NCBI GenBank assembly: GCA_900762815.1
Contig: CAAFHX010000022.1
Span: 1 to 7,617 of the forward strand
Source of the DNA: Candidatus Avelusimicrobium facis
GTDB lineage: Bacteria > Elusimicrobiota > Elusimicrobia > Elusimicrobiales > Elusimicrobiaceae
Length of the DNA stretch: 7,617 nucleotides
Reading direction: 5' to 3'
Each line of letters opens with the position of its first letter. The first letter of the stretch is position 1. The notes below the pieces were generated by a model. It did not search any database, was not told the DNA's origin, and saw nothing but the letters and a program-made list of their open reading frames with translations. This document shows positions 1 to 7,370 of the stretch, piece by piece. A program made the position numbers and the translations under genes.

Positions 1-43
1 AGAAACAATTCGTTTTTTTTGCACTATTTTTATGCCATTATAT

Positions 44-48
44 AGAGG
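44..48 (+). promoter_or_regulatory. Ribosome binding site of the giant gene
   Basis: AGAGG lies six bases before the ATG at 55, the normal Shine-Dalgarno spacing. It supports this ATG over the next in-frame ATG (codon 11), which has no such motif and would lose the two lysines of the signal-peptide n-region. TTGCAC at 19-24 and TATAGA at 41-46 resemble -35 and -10 boxes 16 bases apart. That -10 would overlap the ribosome site, so I do not call a promoter here; the true one may lie before the window. Confidence 0.6.
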
Positions 49-54
49 TATTTT

Positions 55-3000
55 ATGAAATTTCCCGTAAAACAATGGACAGAAATGTTTAATCAGTTCG
101 TCAGCAGCATACTATGTATATGTCTATTGGTCAACCTAGCCCTACCTGTGGCCGCGCAGGCCCGCCCCGGTAAAAAGCCCGTTTCTATGCGCCGTTTGTC
201 CTCTGAAGAAATGCAAAAGTATTTGGAAAAAGCCTATGAGGATTCCTTGGCCAAAACTTTCGTTAGCGAAAGCACCAATACCATGACCCCGGCCAAGGCC
301 CAATATTTCAAGCAGCAAGAAAACTATTTCAATGACCCCGTTGTGCGCCGCTTAATGAAAATCCGCCAAATTTTTGTTCCTGTGCTGCCGGAACAGACCA
401 AAACAGAGAAAAATGACGAAGAGCAATTTCATCAACAATTTTTAAAGGCTTATAATCAGGAAGTCTTACAGCAGGTCCGCCAAGCGCAGACGCAGCTGGA
501 ACAGGCCGCCCAAAAGCAACGCGGGTATATCCAAGACCAAGTGGCCCAAGCCCGTCAGGCGGACGTGTCCGAGGGCGTGATTACCAATTGGGTAAATATA
601 GAAAATGCCAAAATAGAGGAAATGCTTTCCGCCGCCAAGGCTAAAATCGCCGCCTGGCAGATGCAAGCCAAAAAACAAGCCCCGCAACATTATCAAGCCG
701 CTTTGAAACAAGCCCGCGAGGAAAGCCACCGCCGTATCCGCACAGAAGTCAAAGAACTGATGAGTTTGTACCGCAAACACCCCAAGAAAGCGACGCCGTT
801 TGTGCTGGAAGTCAGCTTGGCCATTTTGATGGCGGAGGGCGCCAAAACCCCGTTGTTTACCAAAGAAGAGAAAAAAGAATTACACGATTTGTACTTAAAG
901 ACCGTGCGCACCGCGCCGTCCGCCAAGGCCGCCCAAAGCGAGGAGGCCTTTGGCCCGGTGCTCAGCGCTGTTTCCGGTTTGGGGTTAATTGGGGGCGGAT
1001 TTGATGATTCCGCCGCTATCGGACAATTTATTTCCAATCATCTGCAAACCCCCTTGGCCCCGTCTGTTTTGTTGACGGGCGTCAGCTCTTTGTTGGCCAT
1101 GCAGGCTTACGGCACGGTGCGCGGTATTTTGGACCAAGCCACCCGCAACGAAGAAAACACGGGCGTCATTTTTTCCTTTACCGAACTGACCCAGGCTTTG
1201 ATTAATATCAACGGCCAATATTTGGGCGAAGTGTCCAAATGGGCGCAATTCCCCGTGCCGCAGAAGGGCCAAGTCAAAGCCTTGGGCCAAGCTCCCTCGG
1301 GCAATGCCTGGGAAGAAGTGGCCTATATGCTGGCGGCCGACGGTTCCGAAAAGGCCTTGGAACTGCTGCGCGATTATGGCATCAACAAATGCGCGGCTTA
1401 CCCCAAAATGAGCTTTAAAAACGAATGGGAATTTGGCTGCTCCGGCATGAAACCTTTTTTGGTGGGGGCTCTGCTCAGCGGGAAAGCGGGCACCTATACC
1501 GGCAATACCAATGCGCCCTTGCACGCGGGCTATGTAATGGATAGAAACGGCACCCGCTATGTAAATGAAGAGCAAGCCCAATCCAACCGCTATCGCCAAG
1601 CCCAAGCCGTTAAAAACGTCAATGATTTTGTGGCCAAATTGGGGCTGACCTTGCCTACGGCCATTGTCCGTCAGTTTTATTTGCGCAATATGGGCGATTT
1701 GGACGCCGACACCCAGCTGTTGCTGGACCAAAAATTGTATGCTTTCTTTGACAAAAAAACAAACGGCCAAAAAGCGTTGCCCCAAAATATGCGCTTGCGC
1801 CCATACGATAAAAACAGTGCCCAGTACAAGAGCAAACAACGCCAGCAGCACCGCGCCAAAACTTGGCTGACCGTGGCTACTTTGGCCGATATTGCTTTTA
1901 TCATATGGTGTTCGTATGATTTGGTGCGCTTGGGGGTCAAAGCGGTCAATTTGGGCCGCACCGTGTATATGACCACCCGCATGGCCCGCGCCGGGGCCCC
2001 GGTGGCTTCGCGCGTGGCGGTGATGTACCGCTTGAAAACGGCCCGCTCTTTGGTGTGGTTCCGCCAAGCCAAGGAAGGTGCCGCCTTTGCCGTGCGCGTA
2101 CAAGCCCGCCAATTTGCCAATGCGGGGCAATGGCTCAAGGTGCCCGGTGCCACGGCCTCTAAATCTCTTTTGGAAGTAGCGTTGCCGACGGCGGCTTTCT
2201 CCGCCAAGGATGGCCAACTGCTGCTCAATAAGCCGGTGATTGTGGAACAAATGAAGGTCCAAGCCGTGCAGCTGGGCCAAGCGGCGCCGCTTCCCGCTTC
2301 TGCGGGAAAACGTGCCGTGGCAACCGGCGTGACGGAAGCGGTGGGGGATGTGCAGCTCGCGCTGGACAAAGCCACGCAGTACGCCAATGCCCGCTTTGCC
2401 GCGCGCAATAAATGGTGGCAGAAGCTCACCCCGAACCAAAACGCCGTCTACCGCCGTTATTTGGCCGATGAAGTGTCCCGGCAGTCCTTGCGTTTTTACC
2501 ACAGAGGGGACCGCGGCCTCTTGGTGGATTTTTCTAAACAAATTGCTGCCGACCGCTCTATCGTGGTGCCGCAGAAGATTAAAGAAATGAAATCCCTGCC
2601 GCTGTTTGATAAACAGGGCACGTTAAACCCGGCGGCAGTGCGCAATGTTTTGGGCGTGCTGGCTAACGGAACGACCTCGCAATCCCGCCTGGAAATCCGC
2701 CAGGCGTTGGCCTTGGCGCAGCAAAACGCCGCGCGGGAATTTGCCAACCGCAGCGGGCTGGCCCGCTGGAAGGGGGCCTTGTTCGGCAAGAACAAAACCG
2801 TGTATAACAATTTGTTGGCCAACCATATCGTCCGCTTGCTGGAAGATGACACCGTTTTGACTTCTGTTTCTTCTTTGCAGAAAGAGAAAATTTTGGGCCT
2901 GCTGGCTACGGCGGTGCGTAACAACCACAACATCAGTGTGCCGGCCGATATCGGCTCTTATGTGGGCTTGCAGCAGGAAAGCGTCAAATACCCGCATAAA

Positions 3001-5442
3001 TACAAAGAAATGAGCTCGCTGCTGCTGGGCAGCCAAACCGAAGCTCACCCGGCCCTGCCGGTCAACTTCCGCGTGGAGCGCGGCGTCAGCGGTGTAACGG
3101 CTGACGGCTCCTATCAGCGGGTGGTGTTTACCCCCAGCAAAGACGGCTACTTTATGGGGCTGTTTAACGGCATGGATAAACCGAGCAATTTGGCCAACTT
3201 TAAAATCAATGTGCCCGAATACAATATGCCGGCCATTATCCGCGCGGCGGCGGACGCCGGGTTGGAAACGGCATTGGAATTTAAATTGACCCCGTACGCC
3301 GGTGCCAAGGCATTCCGCAAAGCCATGGCCCTCAGCGGGGAAAGCGCCCAAGCGGCCGGCAAAGTGAAATACAATCCGCTGGGGAATGCCTTGTCCACCT
3401 TGCGCAATAAACAAAAGATATGGGTACATGAAGTACCCGTGTTTATGCGTGCGGCGGAAGGCACCGAATTGGCCACCCCGGTTAAAATCATGGCCGACAA
3501 ACGCTTGGGGTTGGAGGGGGCGCGTTTTGTACTCAACGGCGACAATAAACTGGAGCTGTTGCAAGGCGGCAAACTCATCAATGACAAACTGTTTTACTTT
3601 AGCTTGCCCAAAAAACAGATTGCTCCGTTTGTGGGCTTGGTGTCTAATGGGAAGTGGACCAGCCCGCTGACCCTGACGGTCAAATCCGGCAATAACAAAT
3701 TGCTGCCTTTGTATTTGTCCACCGGGTTGAGTTTGAGCTCTGCCTCCGTGGGGTTGATTGCCCCGCTGGAAACCACCTACAGCAACCGCGTGACGGATAC
3801 AGATAAAACCTTGATTTCTTTGGCGTTCCCGTATTTGCCGTCTTTGATGGCTCCGGCGCTGTCGCCTTTTGTGATGCGCTTTGGTGCCTTGCGCGTGGTG
3901 CAGTTTGCCCTGTTGTCTGTGGCGGCCGGTTTGGCCTTTACGTGGGGAATGGGCTTTAACGGCAACCTGGACCAAAACAACCTGCCGCCGATTTGGCCGT
4001 TGTTTGTGTCCGGGACCGCTATCGGCATTTCTTCTGCGCTCAGCCGCTCGGGCTTGAACGTATTGATTGACACCTTGGGTGGTGGCGGCGGCTTGCTCAA
4101 GAGTATGGCGTTTAAGAATTTGGGGTCCTTGTTCTTGCTGGCTCCGTCCTTTGCCTATGGCGGATACAAATTGGCCATTGAGCCGAAGTTGAAAAAACAA
4201 CCCTTAAGCGAAGAAGAGCTGGCCAAACCCGCGACGGACTTTTCGTTGGCGTTCCCGGTATTGACGGGCTTGACCACGGGGATTTTGACCTACTTGTCTC
4301 TGGCGCGCATCAGCCCGGCCATCGGCCGCAGCGAATCCGTCATCAACGCGGCTAAAATTAAAGACCCGGCCAAGCAATTCCACTTCGGCCGCGCGATGTT
4401 AGACTCGTGGAAGACGATTACGTATAGAGAAGTATTGCCCTTGGCTACGTCTGCTTTCTTCTTTACGGGGTTTGAAGCGGCGGCGTTTAGCAAAGCCTCC
4501 AACCAGGCCTTGCGCCCGCGCTATGAAGACATGGATTTTGTTAAAAACTCCGTACCCGGCAACCGCAAAAATTTAGTTTCGCTGTTGACCGGCGGCACGG
4601 TGGCCTTGATGCCGTTTATTACCCGTATGGCCGCCAAACCGACTCTGCGCGCTTTGTCTGACCCTTTGAAACCGGGTGCCGAATACAAACGCATGTTGGG
4701 CCTGTCTTATGCCATGAACGCTGCCGGCGGCGTGATGTTGATGAAATACGGTATGGACGAAAACCCGCAAGTGAGCGATATGTTGTTGGGTATTGGCTTA
4801 ATGGGCTTTGGCACGGCCAACGTCACGCAGTCTCTGCAGAAATTGGCCAACTTGAGAGTTTCCTCCAAGGCTGTCGGTTTGCGTCTGTTCCCGCAAATGG
4901 CCGAGGTGGAAAGAGCCGCTAAACTAAAAGATTTAAGAACCATGACCATGACGGGCTTTTCCTGGTCGCAAATCGGTTTGGCCGCGGTGCCCCTGTTGCA
5001 GAGCCGCTATGTGGATACGGAGGTGGCACAAGGGGTAACCAGCTCCAGCAAAGGGCCGCTGTCTAGCATTTGGATTCCGCTGGGCTCCTTGGGCTTGAGC
5101 TTGGCCTTTGCCTCGCGCAGCATTGGGTTGAACTTCGGTCTGCCTGCCGGGTTGTTGGGCGGCACCAAATTACTGCTGGACGGGCCGGCCTCTTTTAACC
5201 CGTGGCCGTACGGCCAAGCGGCGGCGTATCAGTTTAACCAAAACCGCTACGGCAAATTCCAAAGCGGCATTCAAAGCTACCAAAAGCACCAGGCCGAAAA
5301 GGCCAAAGTGCCGGCCTTGGGCCAAAGTAACGGCGCTTTTATGGCGCAGCCCAATGCGTTTGCAGTGCCGGGGTGGACGCTCCCCGCTTTGAAGCTGGCG
5401 CCCGTGCCGCAGCTGCCTGCTCCGCTGCCGAAGAAACCTTGA
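55..5442 (+). CDS. Giant exported/membrane protein with signal peptide, coiled-coil region and C-terminal MFS-like 12-helix domain
   Basis: I do not recognise this 1795-residue protein as a named family. Residues 1-36 form a Sec-type signal sequence: Lys2 and Lys6, a hydrophobic core at about 15-34, and an AQA site for cleavage after Ala36 (or anchor). Residues about 120-245 are rich in Gln, Ala, Glu and Lys and look coiled-coil. Mildly hydrophobic helices lie near 300-318 and 333-358. The predicted mature chain has only three cysteines: Cys446 and Cys462, a plausible disulphide pair outside the cytoplasm, and Cys619 in a membrane helix at about 604-621. Residues about 640-960 look helical, about 1003-1214 more beta-rich, and 1216-1692 resemble an MFS transporter. 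The tail (about 1763-1795) is proline-rich. If the signal is cleaved, the helix near 604 would return the chain to the cytoplasm, the side where MFS domains normally start; this topology is inferred. The gene stands alone before a terminator. Function and substrate are unknown. The reading frame is intact. Confidence 0.9.
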   Translation: MKFPVKQWTEMFNQFVSSILCICLLVNLALPVAAQARPGKKPVSMRRLSSEEMQKYLEKAYEDSLAKTFVSESTNTMTPAKAQYFKQQENYFNDPVVRRLMKIRQIFVPVLPEQTKTEKNDEEQFHQQFLKAYNQEVLQQVRQAQTQLEQAAQKQRGYIQDQVAQARQADVSEGVITNWVNIENAKIEEMLSAAKAKIAAWQMQAKKQAPQHYQAALKQAREESHRRIRTEVKELMSLYRKHPKKATPFVLEVSLAILMAEGAKTPLFTKEEKKELHDLYLKTVRTAPSAKAAQSEEAFGPVLSAVSGLGLIGGGFDDSAAIGQFISNHLQTPLAPSVLLTGVSSLLAMQAYGTVRGILDQATRNEENTGVIFSFTELTQALININGQYLGEVSKWAQFPVPQKGQVKALGQAPSGNAWEEVAYMLAADGSEKALELLRDYGINKCAAYPKMSFKNEWEFGCSGMKPFLVGALLSGKAGTYTGNTNAPLHAGYVMDRNGTRYVNEEQAQSNRYRQAQAVKNVNDFVAKLGLTLPTAIVRQFYLRNMGDLDADTQLLLDQKLYAFFDKKTNGQKALPQNMRLRPYDKNSAQYKSKQRQQHRAKTWLTVATLADIAFIIWCSYDLVRLGVKAVNLGRTVYMTTRMARAGAPVASRVAVMYRLKTARSLVWFRQAKEGAAFAVRVQARQFANAGQWLKVPGATASKSLLEVALPTAAFSAKDGQLLLNKPVIVEQMKVQAVQLGQAAPLPASAGKRAVATGVTEAVGDVQLALDKATQYANARFAARNKWWQKLTPNQNAVYRRYLADEVSRQSLRFYHRGDRGLLVDFSKQIAADRSIVVPQKIKEMKSLPLFDKQGTLNPAAVRNVLGVLANGTTSQSRLEIRQALALAQQNAAREFANRSGLARWKGALFGKNKTVYNNLLANHIVRLLEDDTVLTSVSSLQKEKILGLLATAVRNNHNISVPADIGSYVGLQQESVKYPHKYKEMSSLLLGSQTEAHPALPVNFRVERGVSGVTADGSYQRVVFTPSKDGYFMGLFNGMDKPSNLANFKINVPEYNMPAIIRAAADAGLETALEFKLTPYAGAKAFRKAMALSGESAQAAGKVKYNPLGNALSTLRNKQKIWVHEVPVFMRAAEGTELATPVKIMADKRLGLEGARFVLNGDNKLELLQGGKLINDKLFYFSLPKKQIAPFVGLVSNGKWTSPLTLTVKSGNNKLLPLYLSTGLSLSSASVGLIAPLETTYSNRVTDTDKTLISLAFPYLPSLMAPALSPFVMRFGALRVVQFALLSVAAGLAFTWGMGFNGNLDQNNLPPIWPLFVSGTAIGISSALSRSGLNVLIDTLGGGGGLLKSMAFKNLGSLFLLAPSFAYGGYKLAIEPKLKKQPLSEEELAKPATDFSLAFPVLTGLTTGILTYLSLARISPAIGRSESVINAAKIKDPAKQFHFGRAMLDSWKTITYREVLPLATSAFFFTGFEAAAFSKASNQALRPRYEDMDFVKNSVPGNRKNLVSLLTGGTVALMPFITRMAAKPTLRALSDPLKPGAEYKRMLGLSYAMNAAGGVMLMKYGMDENPQVSDMLLGIGLMGFGTANVTQSLQKLANLRVSSKAVGLRLFPQMAEVERAAKLKDLRTMTMTGFSWSQIGLAAVPLLQSRYVDTEVAQGVTSSSKGPLSSIWIPLGSLGLSLAFASRSIGLNFGLPAGLLGGTKLLLDGPASFNPWPYGQAAAYQFNQNRYGKFQSGIQSYQKHQAEKAKVPALGQSNGAFMAQPNAFAVPGWTLPALKLAPVPQLPAPLPKKP
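3700..5130 (+). other. MFS-like transmembrane domain within the giant protein
   Basis: Residues 1216-1692 contain about twelve hydrophobic segments, near 1216-1238, 1253-1276, 1279-1298, 1313-1335, 1350-1375, 1396-1417, 1461-1482, 1506-1527, 1547-1567, 1575-1598, 1630-1652 and 1667-1692. A polar central loop at about 1418-1460 splits them six plus six, as in MFS transporters. The end of helix 2 reads PFVMRFG (1271-1277) and the end of helix 8 reads PFITRMA (1520-1526). These sit at equivalent places in the two halves, where MFS proteins carry motif A, but the usual motif A aspartate is missing. The domain may therefore be a diverged transporter or a structural membrane anchor. Assignment is by eye from hydrophobicity and pseudo-symmetry; helix limits are approximate. 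Confidence 0.6.
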
Positions 5443-5461
5443 GCCGGCTGTCTTGATTTTG

Positions 5462-5487
5462 CGCCCTCGCTTTTGCGGGGGCGTTTT
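5462..5487 (+). terminator. Rho-independent terminator of the giant gene
   Basis: CGCCCTCGC (5462-5470) pairs with GCGGGGGCG (5475-5483) through nine base pairs with one G-T wobble, around a TTTT loop. TTTT follows at 5484-5487. It begins 19 bases after the TGA stop, so it separates the giant gene from the operon downstream. Confidence 0.85.
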
Positions 5488-5504
5488 CGTCTGTAAATAA
5501 AAAA

Positions 5505-5517
5505 GGGCCCTGGGCCC
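5505..5517. repeat. GGGCCC-T-GGGCCC palindrome
   Basis: Two GGGCCC hexamers flank a single T, making a 13-base near-perfect palindrome. On the minus strand it reads as a short GC hairpin followed by TTTTTT, which resembles a small terminator in that orientation. No minus-strand gene is visible in this window that would need one. It lies between the terminator of the first unit and the promoter of the second, and its role is unclear. Confidence 0.5.
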
Positions 5518-5525
5518 AAATCATC

Positions 5526-5555
5526 TTTCCCAATCTCCTGTATATTTGGTATAAA
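5526..5555 (+). promoter_or_regulatory. Putative promoter of the CpXC-cca operon
   Basis: TATAAA at 5550-5555 is preceded by TG at 5547-5548, giving an extended -10 (TG-N-TATAAA). A weak -35 candidate (TTCCCA, 5527-5532) lies 17 bases upstream. Transcription would start about seven bases after the -10, almost exactly at the ATG at 5562. The message may be leaderless, which fits the lack of any Shine-Dalgarno motif before this start. It follows the upstream terminator, where a new promoter is expected. Confidence 0.45.
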
Positions 5556-5561
5556 GTAAAT

Positions 5562-6200
5562 ATGAGGTCGATTAAATCACAAGAAACCCTGACCTGCCCC
5601 AACGGCTGCGAGTCTTTTGACGCGGACCGCTGGTCGTTTGTCAACGTAACCCAAAACCCCGAACTGAAAGACGCCGTGTTGGGCGGAGAGCTTAATTTGG
5701 TCTGCTGCCCCCATTGCAGCACCTTCTTCCACGCGGATACGGACTTTATTTATTTGGACGAACAAGGCAGCCTGCTGGTTTTTGTTTTCTCGGACAAAAA
5801 CCGCCGGGACAAAGGGGATCTGCTTGCCAAGATGCAGCGCGATTATGCGTTGCTCAAGGATACGCTTTTTAAGCAGCTGAAATTGGACTTTGGGCCGGTG
5901 TGCGTTTTCGGCCTGGAGGAGCTCAAGGAGGTGGTAGAACAAGAACAACAACGTACCGACGAATCCGAAGCTGTAGCGGCAGCCGCCGCCGCGCTGGGCC
6001 TGAAGGTCGCGCGGCTAAAGCCCGATTGGGCGCGGGAACGGGGGTTCCCCATTTATACGGCCGCCGGGGCGGATGAAACGGCGAAAAGCTTTGCCGATTC
6101 CGCCCGCAAGGTGCTTGAGTCGGGCCTGAACAGCCCGCTGCTTAAACACTTTGCCGACGAGATGGAGGGGGCAGGCGCGCAAGCGCCCGAAGTGTTATGA
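5562..6200 (+). CDS. CpXC-domain protein, probable zinc-binding, function unknown
   Basis: The 212-residue product has the layout of the CpXC domain in its first third. There is a Cys pair in CPNGC (Cys12, Cys16), then the stretch NPELKDAVLGGELN (32-45), then CCPHC (Cys48, Cys49, Cys52), and a hydrophobic strand ending in LYLD-like FIYLDEQG. The four spaced cysteines probably hold one zinc ion. The first pair has two residues between the cysteines (CPxxC), not the one implied by the family name. The rest is a charged helical segment, an alanine run near 139-145 and a C-terminal part (about 146-212) with no motif I know. There is no signal peptide or membrane helix, so it is probably cytoplasmic. 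No alternative in-frame start exists upstream, and the ATG has no ribosome site. It overlaps the tRNA nucleotidyltransferase gene by four bases, which suggests co-expression but does not prove a shared pathway. Family assignment is fairly secure; the biochemical role is unknown. Confidence 0.85.
   Translation: MRSIKSQETLTCPNGCESFDADRWSFVNVTQNPELKDAVLGGELNLVCCPHCSTFFHADTDFIYLDEQGSLLVFVFSDKNRRDKGDLLAKMQRDYALLKDTLFKQLKLDFGPVCVFGLEELKEVVEQEQQRTDESEAVAAAAAALGLKVARLKPDWARERGFPIYTAAGADETAKSFADSARKVLESGLNSPLLKHFADEMEGAGAQAPEVL
6164..6200 (+). promoter_or_regulatory. Coupling region: distant SD, GNRA hairpin and ATGA overlap
   Basis: The stop of the CpXC gene and the start of the next gene share ATGA (6197-6200). 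GGAGG (6164-6168, within GGAGGGGG) is too far from that ATG to act directly. Between them GGCGC-GCAA-GCGCC (6174-6187) forms a perfect five-pair hairpin with a GNRA-type tetraloop. If it folds, the distance from GGAGG to ATG falls from 28 to about 14 bases. The overlap is certain; the regulatory reading is inference. Confidence 0.4.
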
Positions 6201-7294
6201 TACCGAGAAAGCATAAAGAATGGTTGCAAGCCATCGGCAAATATGCCGATAAATTGGGGTTAAAGGCCTGGGTGGTCGGGGGAGCCGTTCGGGACTTTTA
6301 TATGGGCAAGGATACCAAAGACCTTGACCTGACGTTTGAAGGCTCGCCGGAGTCCGTAGCCGGTTTTTGCGTGCGGACCTGGGGCGGCGAGAAACGCAAA
6401 TTCTCTCAATTCAATACCTACCGCGTTACCTTAGCCAACGGCTTAAAATTAGACCTGGTGCAAGCGCGCAAAGAAACCTATGCGCGGCCCGGAGCCTTGC
6501 CGCAAGTGACGCCGTCTGACATCAAGGATGATTTGTTCCGGCGCGACTTTACGGCCAATGCCTGGGCCTTGAGCATTTCGCCCAAGAATTTCGGCGCATC
6601 GTACGACCCGTTTGGGGCGCAAAAAGCCATAGACAAGGGAATCATTAAAATCCTGCACGAGCGCAGCTTTTCCGACGACCCGACCCGCTTGTACCGGGCG
6701 GCGCGGTTTATGGGGCGCTTTGGCTGGACGGCGGAGCGCAAGACGGCGCGGCTGATGTTGGATGCTTCGCGGGAGGAATATCCGTTTATCTTATCGCGTG
6801 AGCGCGTGCGGCAAGAGTTCATCAAGGTGCTGGAGGAGAAAAAACTGCACGAGGTGTTTGGCGTGCTGGAGCAATATGAACTGTTGCCGTATGTGTACCC
6901 GGGGCTCAAATGGGCTGACGTGATTACCAAAGGCAAAAGCGTGGAGGCCAAGCTGGGCATTTGCGCATGCCTGCTGGGGGCCAGCGGGCCGGAGTTTTTG
7001 CTCCACTTGCATTTGGGCAAAGAGCTGACGCATGAATTGTTGGGCGCGTGGAATGTGGTGGATACGCAGAAATCGCCCCTGTCTGCCCTGACCCCGCTGC
7101 AAGAAAGCGTCATCCGCGCGATGTGCCCGGGGTTGAAGCATACCGCGCTGGAGCCGTGCTTTATCAAAGGGCGGGACTTGCGCGATATGGGGATGAACGG
7201 CCGGAAAATTTCGTCTGCCATGGAGCGGTTTAGCAAGCTGCAGTGGGCCGGACGGATTGTGAACCGGGAACAAGCGCTGAGCTTTTTGGAATAA
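6197..7294 (+). CDS. cca: Class II tRNA nucleotidyltransferase (CCA-adding or A-adding enzyme)
   Basis: This cytoplasmic enzyme adds C and/or A to tRNA 3' ends without a nucleic acid template, using CTP and ATP. The nucleotidyltransferase core is plain: GGAVRD (28-33), catalytic DLD (42-44) and probable third carboxylate Asp86 in LDLVQARKETY. RRDFTANA (115-122) binds ribose, YDPFG (136-140) opens motif C, DDPTR (160-164) is the nucleotide-selecting motif usually written EDxxR, and ERVRQE (202-207) follows. Asp160 replaces the usual Glu, and the later motif C aspartate appears to be Ala144. The 365 residues are somewhat short for class II enzymes, and I see no HD phosphohydrolase domain like that of the E. 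coli protein. Sequence alone does not decide between full CCA addition, A-addition with a partner CC-adding enzyme, and poly(A) polymerase activity. Class is secure, exact specificity is not. Its ATG lies in the stop of the CpXC gene, so translation is probably coupled. Confidence 0.92.
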   Translation: MIPRKHKEWLQAIGKYADKLGLKAWVVGGAVRDFYMGKDTKDLDLTFEGSPESVAGFCVRTWGGEKRKFSQFNTYRVTLANGLKLDLVQARKETYARPGALPQVTPSDIKDDLFRRDFTANAWALSISPKNFGASYDPFGAQKAIDKGIIKILHERSFSDDPTRLYRAARFMGRFGWTAERKTARLMLDASREEYPFILSRERVRQEFIKVLEEKKLHEVFGVLEQYELLPYVYPGLKWADVITKGKSVEAKLGICACLLGASGPEFLLHLHLGKELTHELLGAWNVVDTQKSPLSALTPLQESVIRAMCPGLKHTALEPCFIKGRDLRDMGMNGRKISSAMERFSKLQWAGRIVNREQALSFLE

Positions 7295-7320
7295 AGCGGG
7301 GTGCTGTGTGATTTACATGT

Positions 7321-7357
7321 GAGGTGTAAAACATCGGTTTTGCACCTCGCGTTTTTT
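7321..7357 (+). terminator. Rho-independent terminator of the CpXC-cca operon
   Basis: GAGGTGTAAAAC (7321-7332) pairs with GTTTTGCACCTC (7337-7348) over twelve base pairs with one T-G wobble, around the loop ATCG. GCG and then TTTTTT (7352-7357) follow. It begins 26 bases after the stop codon of the nucleotidyltransferase gene. Confidence 0.9.
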
Positions 7358-7370
7358 GCCTAAAGAGGCA

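Noticed and set aside
55..162. Lipoprotein signal at Cys21 or Cys23 of the giant protein
   Set aside because: The residues before both cysteines do not fit a lipobox (no small residue at -1), and both lie in the middle of the hydrophobic core; an Ala-x-Ala site ends the signal instead.
985..4200. Long minus-strand open frames opposite the giant gene (985-2541, 1677-2429, 2623-4200)
   Set aside because: They are fully covered by the intact + strand gene, have low-complexity His/Gln/Arg/Ala-rich translations with no domain, and arise from the codon usage of the + strand gene.
5577..7273. Minus-strand open frames opposite the CpXC and cca genes
   Set aside because: The + strand genes have recognisable domains; the opposite frames have no motif, start signal or conserved features.
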